In this document: piece after piece, positions 34,129 to 43,067 of the stretch
Layout of the letters: each line of letters opens with the position of its first letter
Position numbering within the stretch: position 1 is the stretch's first letter
Source: an uncultured Fibrobacterota bacterium
GTDB lineage: Bacteria; Fibrobacterota; Fibrobacteria; UBA5070
Direction of reading: 5' to 3'
NCBI GenBank assembly: GCA_903825275.1
Contig: CAIKAA010000597.1
Location: 1-45,505 of the forward strand
Length of the DNA stretch: 45,505 nucleotides
Made by a program: the position numbers and the translations under genes
The notes under the pieces: model-generated
The model's input: only the letters and a program-made list of their open reading frames with translations
What the model was told of the DNA's origin: nothing
Database searches by the model: none

Positions 34129-34692
34129 TCAGTGAGTCGGTTTCGCGAGCTCCGATTCCAACGCGTGGATCAATTTCGGATCGTCCGGAGTGGTGGACGG
34201 CGAAAAGCGGTAGGCGACCTTGCCATCGCGCCCGATCACGAACTTCTCGAAATTCCAAGAGATTTTGCCCGGTTCCACTGGTGACGATTTTTGTCCGATC
34301 AACCACTTGTAGACCGGCGCGATCGAATCCCCCTTCACATGGATCTTCGAGAAAAGGGGAAAGGTCACGTTGTATTTCATCGAGCAGAATTGACGGATCT
34401 CGGCATCGGTCCCGGGCTCCTGCCACAAGAAGTCGTTGGCCGGAAAGCCCAACACCACCAAGCCGGAATCCTTGTGCTTGGAGTAAAGGGTCTCCAGGCC
34501 CGCGTATTGGCCAGTGTGCCCGCACTTGCTGGCCACGTTCACGACCAGCACCACCTTGCCCTTGAAGTCCGAAAGGGCAACATCCTTGCCCTCGATGCTC
34601 TTGGCGTGGAAATCCGCGAGGGTTTGTGCCGCTTCTGCCACAGCCTCGCCGGCGATTCCCGCCGCGATCAACAGAGTTGTCTTCCAAAACAT
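34129..34692 (-). CDS. Glutathione peroxidase-family protein, exported
   Basis: A 187-residue protein with a signal peptide (TLLIAAGIAGEAVAEAA). Family residues: VVNVASKCGHTGQYAGLE with the peroxidatic cysteine, LGFPANDFLWQEPGT with the catalytic glutamine (the usual FPCNQF is FPANDF here), the resolving-type cysteine in RQFCSMKYNVTFP, and ISWNFEKFVIGRDG with the Trp-Asn pair. It probably reduces hydroperoxides using thioredoxin rather than glutathione, as in most bacterial members. The ATG at 34692 sits 8 nt after GGAG; two other ATGs lie close upstream. Single gene. Confidence 0.92.
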   Translation of the reverse strand: MFWKTTLLIAAGIAGEAVAEAAQTLADFHAKSIEGKDVALSDFKGKVVLVVNVASKCGHTGQYAGLETLYSKHKDSGLVVLGFPANDFLWQEPGTDAEIRQFCSMKYNVTFPLFSKIHVKGDSIAPVYKWLIGQKSSPVEPGKISWNFEKFVIGRDGKVAYRFSPSTTPDDPKLIHALESELAKPTH

Positions 34693-34844
34693 GATCATCA
34701 CTCCTTTGAAACCTGGGTCCAGCAGCACAACCTACGGGAATCTTTCAAGACGATCCAGTCCGGCAATGGCCGACGACTTCCTCCAAACCTCATTCACAAG
34801 GCGATTCTTCTATTTTGCTTGGTCACACCAGAATAGAGGATGCG

Positions 34845-35408
34845 ATGCCACCGCTCACACGCTTGTACACGCGCACCGGAGACCAGGGCCAAACTCGCCT
34901 TGGCGGCGGGCAAAAGGTTTTGAAAAACAGCCTGCGCTTGGAATGCTACGGCACGATCGACGAACTGAATTCCCACCTTGGGTTGGTGATCGCCTTGGAT
35001 CCAAGCGCCGAACTGGTCGTGAGCTTGCAGCGCATCCAAAACGAACTGTTCGACCTTGGATCCGACCTGTGCTTCTTGGACGCAGACAAGTCGAAATACA
35101 ACCTCCCCAAACCCCGCGAAGAGCTGGTTGTCTTGCTGGAACAAGAAATCGATCGTTATCAGGCCCGGACCGGACCGCTAGCCAATTTCATCCTGCCTGG
35201 CGGGACCAGGCCTGCAGCCGCGCTGCACGTGGCCCGCACGGTGTGCCGACGACTGGAACGCTTGTGCGTCGAACTCGACGAGTCGGAACCGGTCGACCCC
35301 ATCACGTTGCGCTACCTCAATCGGCTTTCGGACTGGTTGTTCGCCGCCCCCCGTTTGGAAAACATGCTACAGGGCGTCGACGAGCCGCTTTGGAAACCTG
35401 GGGCGTGA
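34845..35408 (+). CDS. Cob(I)alamin adenosyltransferase, PduO type
   Basis: A 187-residue protein with the family blocks TRTGDQGQTRLGGGQKV, ECYGTIDELNSHLGLV, QNELFDLGSDL, LANFILPGGTRPAAALHVART, RRLERLCVEL and RYLNRLSDWLF. PduO-type enzymes transfer the adenosyl group of ATP to cobalamin to make coenzyme B12. The ATG at 34845 has GAGG about 7 nt upstream. The following permease overlaps its stop by 4 nt, so the three genes form a cobalamin uptake and activation unit. No riboswitch-like structure is seen in the ~150 nt before it. Confidence 0.92.
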   Translation: MPPLTRLYTRTGDQGQTRLGGGQKVLKNSLRLECYGTIDELNSHLGLVIALDPSAELVVSLQRIQNELFDLGSDLCFLDADKSKYNLPKPREELVVLLEQEIDRYQARTGPLANFILPGGTRPAAALHVARTVCRRLERLCVELDESEPVDPITLRYLNRLSDWLFAAPRLENMLQGVDEPLWKPGA

Positions 35409-36391
35409 AGCGCGTCTTCCCGATCCTGGTTTTGGCACTTGTCGGGGCGGTCTTCGCTTCGCTTTTGGCGGGAAGCTCCGACCTCACTGTGGCTTCGGCG
35501 CTGAAGGCCTTGGTCGCTGGCCCCCAAGGGGTTTTGACAGATTCTGGCATTGTTTGGTTCGTGCGCTTGCCGCGCACGTTGGTGGTGGCCCTGGTGGGTG
35601 CTGCCTTGGCGACCTCGGGCGCGGCCTTCCAAGCCCTTTTCCGCAACCCCATGGCCGATCCTTCCCTCTTGGGGATCGCTTCGGGGGGAGCCTTGGCCGC
35701 CGTGTTGGTGCTGTTCCACTTTCCGTCCTCCCCAATCTGGATGTTGCCCCTTGCCGCCTTCGCGGGGTGTTTTGCGGCGGCGGCCATCTTGGTCGCCTTG
35801 ACCCACTTTGGGGGGCGTCCAACGATGACCGTGACTTTGCTCACCGGCGTGGTGCTTTCCAGCCTGTTTACCTCGGGAACGTCGCTGGCCTTGCTCTTGT
35901 CGAACGAGTACCAATTGCGCCAACTGGTGTTCTGGCTGGCGGGTGGCGCCGAAGCCCGTAGCTGGACCCACGTTTGGATTGCGGCTCCCGCGGTGGTGGC
36001 CGGATTTGTGGTCTTGGTTTCCATCGCTCGTTGGCTGGACGCCCTTTCGTTGGGGGAGGACCACGCCGAATCGGTGGGAGTCCCGGTGGAACGAGCCCGA
36101 GGGGTGGTTTTGGTGGGCGCGGCGTTGTCGGTGGGAGCCGCCGTCAGCGTCTGCGGCCCGGTCGGCTTCGTGGGTTTGATCGTTCCGCACCTCATGCGCC
36201 CCTGGGTGGGGGCGGCCTCGCGCCGACTTTTGCCCGCCTCGGCGTTGGCGGGTGCCTTGTTGTTGGTGAGCGCCGATTTCATCGCCAGGGTCTTTTTGCC
36301 GGCGGGCCTGCAATTAGGAGTCCTCACCTCCCTTTTGGGGGTTCCGTTCTTCTTGTGGCTTTTGATCCGCGAACGCAGGAGGATGCTTTGA
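35405..36391 (+). CDS. FecCD-family ABC transporter permease (BtuC-like)
   Basis: A 328-residue, very hydrophobic protein with about ten membrane helices, matching BtuC/FhuB/FecCD length. Characteristic stretches: RLPRTLVVALVGAALATSGAAFQALFRNPMADPSLLGI, ALVTHFGG-like middle, and the ATPase-contact loop VGPVGFVGLIVPHLMRPWVG written here as CGPVGFVGLIVPH. The GTG start overlaps the adenosyltransferase stop (GTGA). Context with PduO and an ATPase argues for corrinoid uptake; a siderophore or heme is possible. No BtuF-type binding protein lies in the window. Confidence 0.9.
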   Translation: MKRVFPILVLALVGAVFASLLAGSSDLTVASALKALVAGPQGVLTDSGIVWFVRLPRTLVVALVGAALATSGAAFQALFRNPMADPSLLGIASGGALAAVLVLFHFPSSPIWMLPLAAFAGCFAAAAILVALTHFGGRPTMTVTLLTGVVLSSLFTSGTSLALLLSNEYQLRQLVFWLAGGAEARSWTHVWIAAPAVVAGFVVLVSIARWLDALSLGEDHAESVGVPVERARGVVLVGAALSVGAAVSVCGPVGFVGLIVPHLMRPWVGAASRRLLPASALAGALLLVSADFIARVFLPAGLQLGVLTSLLGVPFFLWLLIRERRRML

Positions 36392-37152
36392 CCCCCCTCC
36401 TCCAAATCGTCCAAGTGGGCTATTCCATCCGCGACAAGAATTTGCTGGAGGACATCTCGACCTCGCTTGGTTCGGGCAGCATGACCGCCGTCATCGGCCC
36501 CAACGGAGCTGGAAAAAGCACTCTTCTCAAGGCCCTTTCCGCCACCCTCCACGGCTGGACCGGCAAGGTCTTTTTGGAAGCCAAGGAAATCCGTCGTTGG
36601 ACCAAGCCTGATTTGGCCCGCCGCCTGGCCTACCTCCCCCAATTTCGCCCCGTCACGGTTCCCTTGGCGGTGGAAGATCTGGTGACCATGGGCCGATTCC
36701 CCCATTTGGGAGCCTGGCGCCCTTTGCGGTCATTGGATCGCGAAGCGATTCAATCGGCCATGGAGCGAATGGAGATCACCCACCTACGTCATCGCGACGC
36801 CACCACCCTTTCGGGTGGCGAGCTCCAGCGAACCTACTTGGCCCGCTGCCTCGCCCAGGGATCTTCCTTGCTGTTGCTGGACGAGCCGCTGACGGGGTTG
36901 GACATCGGGCACCAGCTGGCTCTCTTGTCCATCTTGGAAGGCTTGGCGAGGGAAGGCAAAACCATTTTGTGGTCGGTCCACGACCTGCGATTGGCAGCCG
37001 AACACGCCCGCGACGCGTGGCTTTTGGACCGAGGTCGCCTTACATGCCAAGGCCCCATCGACGAGGTGCTTGGTTCCCGCGAAGCCGAGGTTGCCTTCGG
37101 CATCCGCATGAACCGATCTTGTGACGGCGCTTGGCGGTTTGGTCAGGGTTGA
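36388..37152 (+). CDS. ABC transporter ATP-binding protein (BtuD/FecE-like)
   Basis: A 254-residue ATPase: Walker A GPNGAGKST, Q-loop LAYLPQF, signature LSGGELQRTYLARCLAQG, Walker B LLLLDEPLTGLD, and switch histidine in WSVHDL. It partners the FecCD-type permease. The start is a TTG at 36388 overlapping the permease stop (TTGA), with AGGAGG four nt upstream; a longer frame to 35974 lies wholly inside the permease gene. Its 3' end overlaps the convergent TIGR02147 gene by 10 nt. Confidence 0.92.
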   Translation: MTPLLQIVQVGYSIRDKNLLEDISTSLGSGSMTAVIGPNGAGKSTLLKALSATLHGWTGKVFLEAKEIRRWTKPDLARRLAYLPQFRPVTVPLAVEDLVTMGRFPHLGAWRPLRSLDREAIQSAMERMEITHLRHRDATTLSGGELQRTYLARCLAQGSSLLLLDEPLTGLDIGHQLALLSILEGLAREGKTILWSVHDLRLAAEHARDAWLLDRGRLTCQGPIDEVLGSREAEVAFGIRMNRSCDGAWRFGQG

Positions 37153-38030
37153 AGGGGCAGCTTGGTTAAGGGAAAGGCCTGCAAGTTGACTTGGTAGACC
37201 CGATCGATGGCTGGAACCTCGGAAGTCAGTTCGACCATTTTTTGTCGCGCTTCTTGGACGATCTGCTTGAGTTTTTCCCACCGCGCTTCATCCAACCCCA
37301 AGGTCAAGGTGTTGATCTGCCGCCATTCCTTGGGCGTTTGTTCCAATGCCCGCTGGGCCAAAGCCATGGTGGACGCTTGGTAGGATTTGATCGCTTTGGA
37401 AACAATGTCTTTGTTGGTGTGGAGATTTTCGCTTTTCTGGATGTACAAATCTCCTGCGGGCTCGATCAATTCCAAGTCCAGCAAAACCTTGAGGGCATGT
37501 CGGGCTTCCTCGACCGAAATGGGAGGATCCAGCAATTGGGCAAGTAGACGGAAATTGTCTCCAAACGGAACGACCGTGACAAGCTCCCATATGGGGATGA
37601 TGTACCAATTGCTGAAGAATTCGAATTGTTGGGCAGAGAGAATCAGTTTGCGCAATGGCTTGCGGGCGATCCGCATTTTCTCCAAGTAAAGCGATCGGTC
37701 TTTGGGGTCGGAGGCATTGTTGTACCCCACCAAAGCCAGAAAAAAATCGGTTTCTCGCCCCTCGTTTCCCATGGCCACGGAAACCTTCAAAGCGGTTGCG
37801 TGCAGCAGGTCTTTTTGCCCAAGACTGACCAACCGCAAAAAGGATCTGGACTTCAATCCTGCCCGATTGGCAAGAACCTGGAAACTGAATCCGGCTTTGT
37901 CCTTTCGCCTGGATTCCATCCAGTCCTTGAGGTAGACGTGGTAGTCTTCGTAGTCATAGACCGAGATGGGACCTGGATCCTCCGAGGAGATCCCAACCGA
38001 TCCTGGGGGATCGATCTTCGATCTTTTCAT
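37143..38030 (-). CDS. TIGR02147 family protein (putative regulator), second copy
   Basis: A 295-residue protein. The family start is clear: VYDYEDYHVYLKDWMESRRK, FSFQVLANRAGLKSRSFLRLV, then EGRETDFFLALVGYNNA. The C-terminal domain has WYIIPIWELVTVVPF, EEARHALKVLLDLELIEPA and RQINTLTLGLDEARWEKLKQIV. It resembles the copy at 18449 in length and order. Its ATG overlaps the stop of the upstream LamG lipoprotein gene by 4 nt, so it is the second gene of that operon. Here the lipoprotein comes first; at 18449 the order is reversed. Confidence 0.9.
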   Translation of the reverse strand: MKRSKIDPPGSVGISSEDPGPISVYDYEDYHVYLKDWMESRRKDKAGFSFQVLANRAGLKSRSFLRLVSLGQKDLLHATALKVSVAMGNEGRETDFFLALVGYNNASDPKDRSLYLEKMRIARKPLRKLILSAQQFEFFSNWYIIPIWELVTVVPFGDNFRLLAQLLDPPISVEEARHALKVLLDLELIEPAGDLYIQKSENLHTNKDIVSKAIKSYQASTMALAQRALEQTPKEWRQINTLTLGLDEARWEKLKQIVQEARQKMVELTSEVPAIDRVYQVNLQAFPLTKLPLQP

Positions 38031-39910
38031 CGATACCGAATCCAGAGCGACAACCCATTGTCTTCGCCGTCCTTTTGGCCAGCGGTGAGGAAGGTGTTTC
38101 CCACAAGGGACTCCTCTACCGCCCGGATCAGCACGCCGTGGTTGGTGGTCGTGTCATCCACCCAATTTTGAACCAGACCCGTCACGTCGAAAATCAAGCC
38201 TCCCCGACTTCCTGCCTTCAAGGGAGACACGGCAAAGGGTTTCGGCTCAACTTTGGAATTCCACGAACCAGGGTTTTGCGAGGTCCATGAGGAATAATTG
38301 TCGTTGGGCGACCAAAACGACAGAATTCTCTGCAATTGATACATCTGGGTTTGTTCGACGGGCTGGGAAGTGGTATCCCACCCAACCAACATTGCCGACA
38401 CGATGCGCTTCCCGATCACTTGGGCAGGCAGGATCGGCTTCCAGGCGTAAGCTCCCACCAATTTTGACTCCGGATCCAAGCCTAGCCGAACAAAGGTGCA
38501 GGTGGGACAGGTGGTTCCCGATCCAGTCCCCTTCAAAAGGACGACGCCTTCCCCAACCGAAGCGCTTGGTTGATCGACCTCGGTGCTGGTCAGCTTCTGG
38601 TATCCATCGCCAAAAACCAGGGTGTCGGAAATTCTCATTTCGTCCAATTGGAAATAGCTGGAACGTCCATCCCAATCGGCACCACCCACCTCAAAATTCC
38701 CCTTCGATCCATCTTGAAGGGTGGCATTTGAAGGCCAATCCATTCGTTCAAAAACGGGTTGAGCCAATTCATCCAGCCAAACAAAAATCTGATTTTCAGA
38801 CGCATTCACGCTCACCGCCAAATTGAACCACTTGCCGATAGGTGCCTTGGCCGCCTCGGTGACCACCTCTCCCCAGAGGGGGCTTTGGCCTGGTGGAGCG
38901 ATGAGGTGATCGACCACGATCTGTCGACTCGTGGTGATCCAAATCCCTGTTCCGTTGGCCGCTCCCATCACGCACATTCCCGCGAGAGGAATGCTGTCCA
39001 TGCGCAAGCGGAGTTCAAAGGTGATCCATCCGGTTCGATTCAAATGCAGCTTGGGGGCCAGCGAGTCACCCGTGACGACTTTTCCGGGTATCCCGGATTT
39101 TTGATCCAAAGCCTTTCCATGGGGCGAAGCGATCAGCGAAATGCCACTCGGAAATTGAAGGTCATAATGGTTCGCCGATCGATCCAAGATCCGATTTCCG
39201 CCAGCCAGGGAATCGAAATTCCATAAGGCAACGGTGTGGGACGTCAACAAAAAGGCACCCGTATCCACGACTCTTTGGAAATCCATGGCTCGACTGTCCG
39301 ACAAATTCAGGAACACATCCTTCCCATTTTGCCGAGTCAGAACCCATTCCTCCCATCGTCCTCCATCTTTCCCAAGATGGGCGTGGATGACAAATGCCGA
39401 GTCCCTGGTCGTTTGAATCAGCCAATGGTTTCCCACCTTGACCCCGCGATTTCCCGGATAGTCCACAAACACCGAGTCCACATCACCAATGGAGGACAGG
39501 TCCAGTTCTTGTTGGAAGACGCCCTGAACCAAGACGACCAAAATGCCGGACACGTCTCCATTCACGACAAACGTCGAACTGGAGCCCCGCATTTGTCCGT
39601 TCTTCCAAACCTCCACCCAATACGACCCAGGGGCCTTTTGGCCAAATCGGAACGATCCCGAAGAATCGCTCCAAGTCGAGTCCACTACATTCGACCCGCG
39701 ACCCGAGGAGATCAATCGGACCGAATATCCCGTTGGTGAGGAATTCTTCTCCAAAGAAATGCTCCCGAAAACTCGTCCGGCATTTTCGGTTCCGACCGCT
39801 CCCGCATTCGGTGCGTCACCACAAGAAATCAGCCCAAACAGCATTCCCACAAATGACACCATAATTATCCAAGATGACTTATTCGGAACACTCACCGTCG
39901 TATGATGCAT
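38027..39910 (-). CDS. Lipoprotein with LamG-like and DNRLRE-like domains
   Basis: A 627-residue protein. Lipobox LISC (signal VSFVGMLFGLISC) is followed by a carboxypeptidase-regulatory-like domain (VFGSISLEKNSSPTGYSVRL). A LamG-type concanavalin fold occupies about 195-425 (VALWNFDSLAGGNRILDRS, WITFELRLRMDSI, KWFNLAVSVN, FQLDEMRISDT). The C-terminal ~170 residues resemble a DNRLRE domain (SAMLVGWDTTS, LIFDVTGLVQNWVDDTTTNHGVLIRA), found on surface proteins. The ATG at 39910 has AGGAGAG about 5 nt upstream. Together with TIGR02147 it forms a two-gene operon. Likely displayed on the cell surface; ligand unknown. Confidence 0.85.
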   Translation of the reverse strand: MHHTTVSVPNKSSWIIMVSFVGMLFGLISCGDAPNAGAVGTENAGRVFGSISLEKNSSPTGYSVRLISSGRGSNVVDSTWSDSSGSFRFGQKAPGSYWVEVWKNGQMRGSSSTFVVNGDVSGILVVLVQGVFQQELDLSSIGDVDSVFVDYPGNRGVKVGNHWLIQTTRDSAFVIHAHLGKDGGRWEEWVLTRQNGKDVFLNLSDSRAMDFQRVVDTGAFLLTSHTVALWNFDSLAGGNRILDRSANHYDLQFPSGISLIASPHGKALDQKSGIPGKVVTGDSLAPKLHLNRTGWITFELRLRMDSIPLAGMCVMGAANGTGIWITTSRQIVVDHLIAPPGQSPLWGEVVTEAAKAPIGKWFNLAVSVNASENQIFVWLDELAQPVFERMDWPSNATLQDGSKGNFEVGGADWDGRSSYFQLDEMRISDTLVFGDGYQKLTSTEVDQPSASVGEGVVLLKGTGSGTTCPTCTFVRLGLDPESKLVGAYAWKPILPAQVIGKRIVSAMLVGWDTTSQPVEQTQMYQLQRILSFWSPNDNYSSWTSQNPGSWNSKVEPKPFAVSPLKAGSRGGLIFDVTGLVQNWVDDTTTNHGVLIRAVEESLVGNTFLTAGQKDGEDNGLSLWIRYR

Positions 39911-40046
39911 GGGGCTCTCCTGATTGCACCAAAGGTAATTTCTCCCCGCCAAAGGGACCAATCGCCCCTCTTGTTGGCTTCCTCAATGTGATCTGGCTCA
40001 CTTTCCGGAATCATTAGCAGAAAAATTCACCAATTTCATGTCGTGA

Positions 40047-40062
40047 ATCCTGTGGGATACAC
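40047..40062 (+). promoter_or_regulatory. Upstream element shared by the two propeller genes, copy 1
   Basis: ATCCTGTGGGATACAC. It matches copy 2 (43221-43236) at 15 of 16 positions, and a similar GAATA stretch follows in both. It lies 127 nt before the start of the first propeller gene. Function inferred from shared position only. Confidence 0.5.
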
Positions 40063-40106
40063 AGAATACGTCAATTTCTGACCATCCAAAACACCGCCAT
40101 CCTGTG

Positions 40107-40119
40107 GACATATCTTGTC
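40107..40119. repeat. GACA-N5-TGTC palindrome
   Basis: GACATATCTTGTC, 70 nt upstream of the first propeller gene. Confidence 0.75.
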
Positions 40120-40189
40120 CAAGAGGATCCTCATCTCGATCCTCTCCAGTCCTTTGGCTGGAGTACTCGTCAACGAACAGGAAATTCCC

Positions 40190-41161
40190 ATGCAATCTAT
40201 GATCAACCGGGCCCTAACCATGGGCCTCGCGCTAATTGCCGTCCACTCGTCTGCATCTGCTGCAGGCTGCGATCTCTCTTGGATGGGAAGCGGCATCACT
40301 GCCGCCCCCACCGACAGCGGCCACATGATCGCACTACGGGGAACGGATGGAGTCATCCGTCTCAACGAGTGGCGAATCAAGTCCAAAACATGGTCTGGAT
40401 GGATGCTGCCCTCCAACCAAAATGGCGTGATTTCTGACCCCTGGATTCAATATTCCGCAGAAGGTGGACAGAATGTCTATGCTCGATCCAGCACCGGTGC
40501 CACGCTTCAATGGATTTGCGTTCGCAATCCTGATGGTAGCTGGAAAATCAATGTCACCAGCAATGTTCCAGATGGCAAATTAACCCCCACTGGCCGGGTG
40601 ACCTCGGCTCGCTTCAGCACATCAGGAGAACAGCGACTCATCGCCACCTTCGCCGATGGAACCGTCAAATACCAGACCTGGACTTTGTACGCTCCGCCCC
40701 CGGCATCCGCAGGCACCTGGAATGGCATGTGGACAGATCTTGGCATCACCAATGTGGTTGGATCTCCTTGGGCCACCCAAGTCACACCCACTACCGTGAA
40801 TCTTTATGTACGGCTGAAGGACGGAACGATGCGCCAGAATTATTGGAACGGCACATCTTGGTCTGGGTGGATTAAATTGCCATTGCCTTCCGCCGCCGCC
40901 TCTGACCCAACCTCCTACTTCGATGGAACCGGACATTGGCTGGACTACATGGGAACGGATGGAGTGCCTGTTCAGATGATGTATTACATGGGATGGACGT
41001 CTTCGCGTTTGACCACCTTCCCCGCAAAGTCATCTCTGGTTGCCTATGCACCGGGCTCCCTTACCTACGGCATCGACGCAAACAAGAATGTCTTGAAATT
41101 CGCCCCAAGCGCACCGGGCCAAAAATCCACCTCATCCCAGGTAAATTGCCTGATCCCCTGA
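40190..41161 (+). CDS. Secreted beta-propeller-like protein (PLL/tectonin-like repeats)
   Basis: A 323-residue protein with signal peptide (INRALTMGLALIAVHSSASA). The rest is built from about six to seven ~45-residue repeats with Trp-Gly/Ser-Trp endings: NEWRIKSKTWSGWMLP, LQWICVRNPDGSWKI, WTLYAPPPASAGTWNGMW, NYWNGTSWSGWIKLP, then MYYMGWTSSRL. This resembles the lectin propellers of the PLL group, which bind sugars, although exact assignment is by eye. ATG 40190 has AGGAAA about 7 nt upstream. It is a shorter relative of the protein at 43341 and shares an upstream element with it. Confidence 0.75.
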   Translation: MQSMINRALTMGLALIAVHSSASAAGCDLSWMGSGITAAPTDSGHMIALRGTDGVIRLNEWRIKSKTWSGWMLPSNQNGVISDPWIQYSAEGGQNVYARSSTGATLQWICVRNPDGSWKINVTSNVPDGKLTPTGRVTSARFSTSGEQRLIATFADGTVKYQTWTLYAPPPASAGTWNGMWTDLGITNVVGSPWATQVTPTTVNLYVRLKDGTMRQNYWNGTSWSGWIKLPLPSAAASDPTSYFDGTGHWLDYMGTDGVPVQMMYYMGWTSSRLTTFPAKSSLVAYAPGSLTYGIDANKNVLKFAPSAPGQKSTSSQVNCLIP

Positions 41162-41217
41162 GCCAGATTGTTGAGGAGCGTTGGGACGAACTGCCCCAAC
41201 CTCCTTTGCATTTTCCG

Positions 41218-41649
41218 TTAGGCCCCCGCTCCCCGCTCGATCCCCAGCGCGGCTTCGGCTTCGCGCAAGGCGTCTGCATATTCCGGCGTGCGATTGAGGG
41301 GGAGGAGGCGCTCGGACAGCAAGATCCGGGCGCTTTCTGGTTTTTCCAATTGGCGCAACAAGATCTGGGCCGATTGCCATAGGGCGTCTTCGTTCTCGGG
41401 CTCGATGGACAAAATTTGCTCGTACTTGAGCAGGGCTTGCTCCCATTCCTCCATCACTCCCAGCGATAGGGCCCACAACCCCAAGGCTTCCACCCGATGG
41501 GCTCCGATGGAAAGGAAACGCAGCTTTTGGTGGCACTTTTCCAGCAAAACGACCGCCCGGCGGTCCTGGCCGTCGGCACAAAAATCAATGGCAGTGGAGA
41601 TGTCGGCTTCAATTTGGGCCAATTCAGGATCCTGGGTGCTCTGATTCAT
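41218..41649 (-). CDS. Tetratricopeptide-repeat protein
   Basis: A 143-residue protein of helical repeats. The TPR pattern is clearest at RVEALGLWALSLGVMEEWEQALLKYEQILSIEP (split by position about 53-84) and NEDALWQSAQILLRQLEKPESA. Probably cytoplasmic; TPR proteins act as scaffolds. The ATG at 41649 lies only 26 nt from the divergent start at 41676, with AGAGG 15 nt upstream. It is convergent with the propeller gene. Confidence 0.8.
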   Translation of the reverse strand: MNQSTQDPELAQIEADISTAIDFCADGQDRRAVVLLEKCHQKLRFLSIGAHRVEALGLWALSLGVMEEWEQALLKYEQILSIEPENEDALWQSAQILLRQLEKPESARILLSERLLPLNRTPEYADALREAEAALGIERGAGA

Positions 41650-41675
41650 AGACGGAAAATCTACCTCTGATCCAC

Positions 41676-43067
41676 ATGCCTAACTCTCGAACCTTCACGA
41701 CCGGACTTATCGCACTCGTTTCCGCTGCCTTTTCGGCTTCGATTGGGCCTCAGGAATGGTTTTCCATCGCCACCCCCGGGCAATCGGCGCTTGATCGATC
41801 GGATGTTGGCTTGATGGGGCAGGACGAATCGCCTTCCCTGCTCGTCGACCTTTGCGCGCGTGGTGGGTCCTACACCGGCATCGATCTGAACTACCAAAAT
41901 GATGACGCGACCAGCGGCCCGTTGCGTTGGAATCGCCCCCTGGTTGATTTCGGCCTGGAAACGGCCATCGAAGCCTTGCCAGGACTGGTATTCAGCCTGG
42001 ACGCACTGGATCACAACCCCAAAACCACCGCCACCGAGGGTTCTGCTCGCTGGCAATTGTTCGATCCACAAGGCGGATTGCGCTTGGGCGGCGGGGTCGA
42101 CCTTTTGCGAGCCTGGCGCGAAAAAAGCCCCTGGCGCTGGATCGTGGCGGGCTGGGTTCCCGTGTTCAGCACCAGTCGAGAATGGGAACTGCGCACCGGC
42201 TTGCTCTTGAACCACAAGTTTCGGGCCGACTTCACCGCAGCCTGGTCGGATCCGGGCACCCCCAGCCGCTGGACAATTCCTGTCGACTCCACGCTTGCCG
42301 ACGACACCACCTGGTGGCGCAGCCACCAGACCCGGATGGAGCTTCGCGTCGGCGGCGCACCGACCAAGGAAATCTCGCTCCAGGCGTGGACAGGCCAGCG
42401 AAACTTGTCGGACCCAGGGGCCGGCGCCGAACCTTCTTGGCGGACCTTTGGAGCTTCGACCTTCGCCGGGGCCCAGGCAACCTTTCCCACCGGGGCTGTG
42501 ACTTGGGATCTGGAGGCCAGGGCCGAACAGGGGAACCAAACCGTGTTGTTCGATGGATCTGGCAGGTTGGCGCGCTGGCCGGATTCAGGGAGGATGATCG
42601 CTTCGACAGATTATGTCAACGGCTCCGCAAGCGCCAAGGCCAGCTACGCCTGGTCGGAGACCGTCGGGACAGAATTGACCCTGTCCGGAGCCTGGATGGA
42701 TTTGGAAAATGCCTCGGCCTCCCCCATGCCGTGGTTTCCCATGGCCTTGGAAACCGGCGAATGGGCTTCGACCAAACGGGTGTCGTTCGTGATCGAGGCT
42801 CCTCTGAAATGGACTTGGCTGAATGTTTCTCCCAGCATAGGACTCCAGTGCCGCATCCAAGATGGCCAAGCCATCCCCCTTTGGCAGGAACTTGCCCCGA
42901 CCTCGATCGGCCGCTCCTGGTCCATCCCTTTCGGGTTGCAATTGGCGCGACAGGGCTCCATGAACGGCAAAGTCAGCTACACCCTATCCGGCGAGGTATT
43001 GGTTTCAGGACAGCCCTCTCCTACGCCCGGTCTGCGACACCACATCGAGATGAAGCAGGGGTTTTGA
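41676..43067 (+). CDS. Predicted outer membrane beta-barrel protein
   Basis: A 463-residue protein with a signal peptide (FTTGLIALVSAAFSAS). It is rich in alternating hydrophobic strands (WRWIVAGWVPVFS, WELRTGLLLNHKFRADFTAAW, SFVIEAPLKWTWLNVSPSIGL) and ends with a phenylalanine (KQGF), as barrel proteins do. No named family seen. It carries two GACA-N5-TGTC palindromes (42272 and 42605). No clear ribosome site precedes the ATG, and its start is 26 nt from the divergent TPR gene. Confidence 0.65.
   Translation: MPNSRTFTTGLIALVSAAFSASIGPQEWFSIATPGQSALDRSDVGLMGQDESPSLLVDLCARGGSYTGIDLNYQNDDATSGPLRWNRPLVDFGLETAIEALPGLVFSLDALDHNPKTTATEGSARWQLFDPQGGLRLGGGVDLLRAWREKSPWRWIVAGWVPVFSTSREWELRTGLLLNHKFRADFTAAWSDPGTPSRWTIPVDSTLADDTTWWRSHQTRMELRVGGAPTKEISLQAWTGQRNLSDPGAGAEPSWRTFGASTFAGAQATFPTGAVTWDLEARAEQGNQTVLFDGSGRLARWPDSGRMIASTDYVNGSASAKASYAWSETVGTELTLSGAWMDLENASASPMPWFPMALETGEWASTKRVSFVIEAPLKWTWLNVSPSIGLQCRIQDGQAIPLWQELAPTSIGRSWSIPFGLQLARQGSMNGKVSYTLSGEVLVSGQPSPTPGLRHHIEMKQGF

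Noticed and set aside
34735-34844. Cobalamin riboswitch upstream of the adenosyltransferase
   Set aside because: The gap is too short and shows no B12-box-like sequence or extended pairing.
35974-36387. Upstream extension of the ABC ATPase gene
   Set aside because: It lies inside the permease gene in another frame; family alignment begins at the TTG at 36388, just after AGGAGG.
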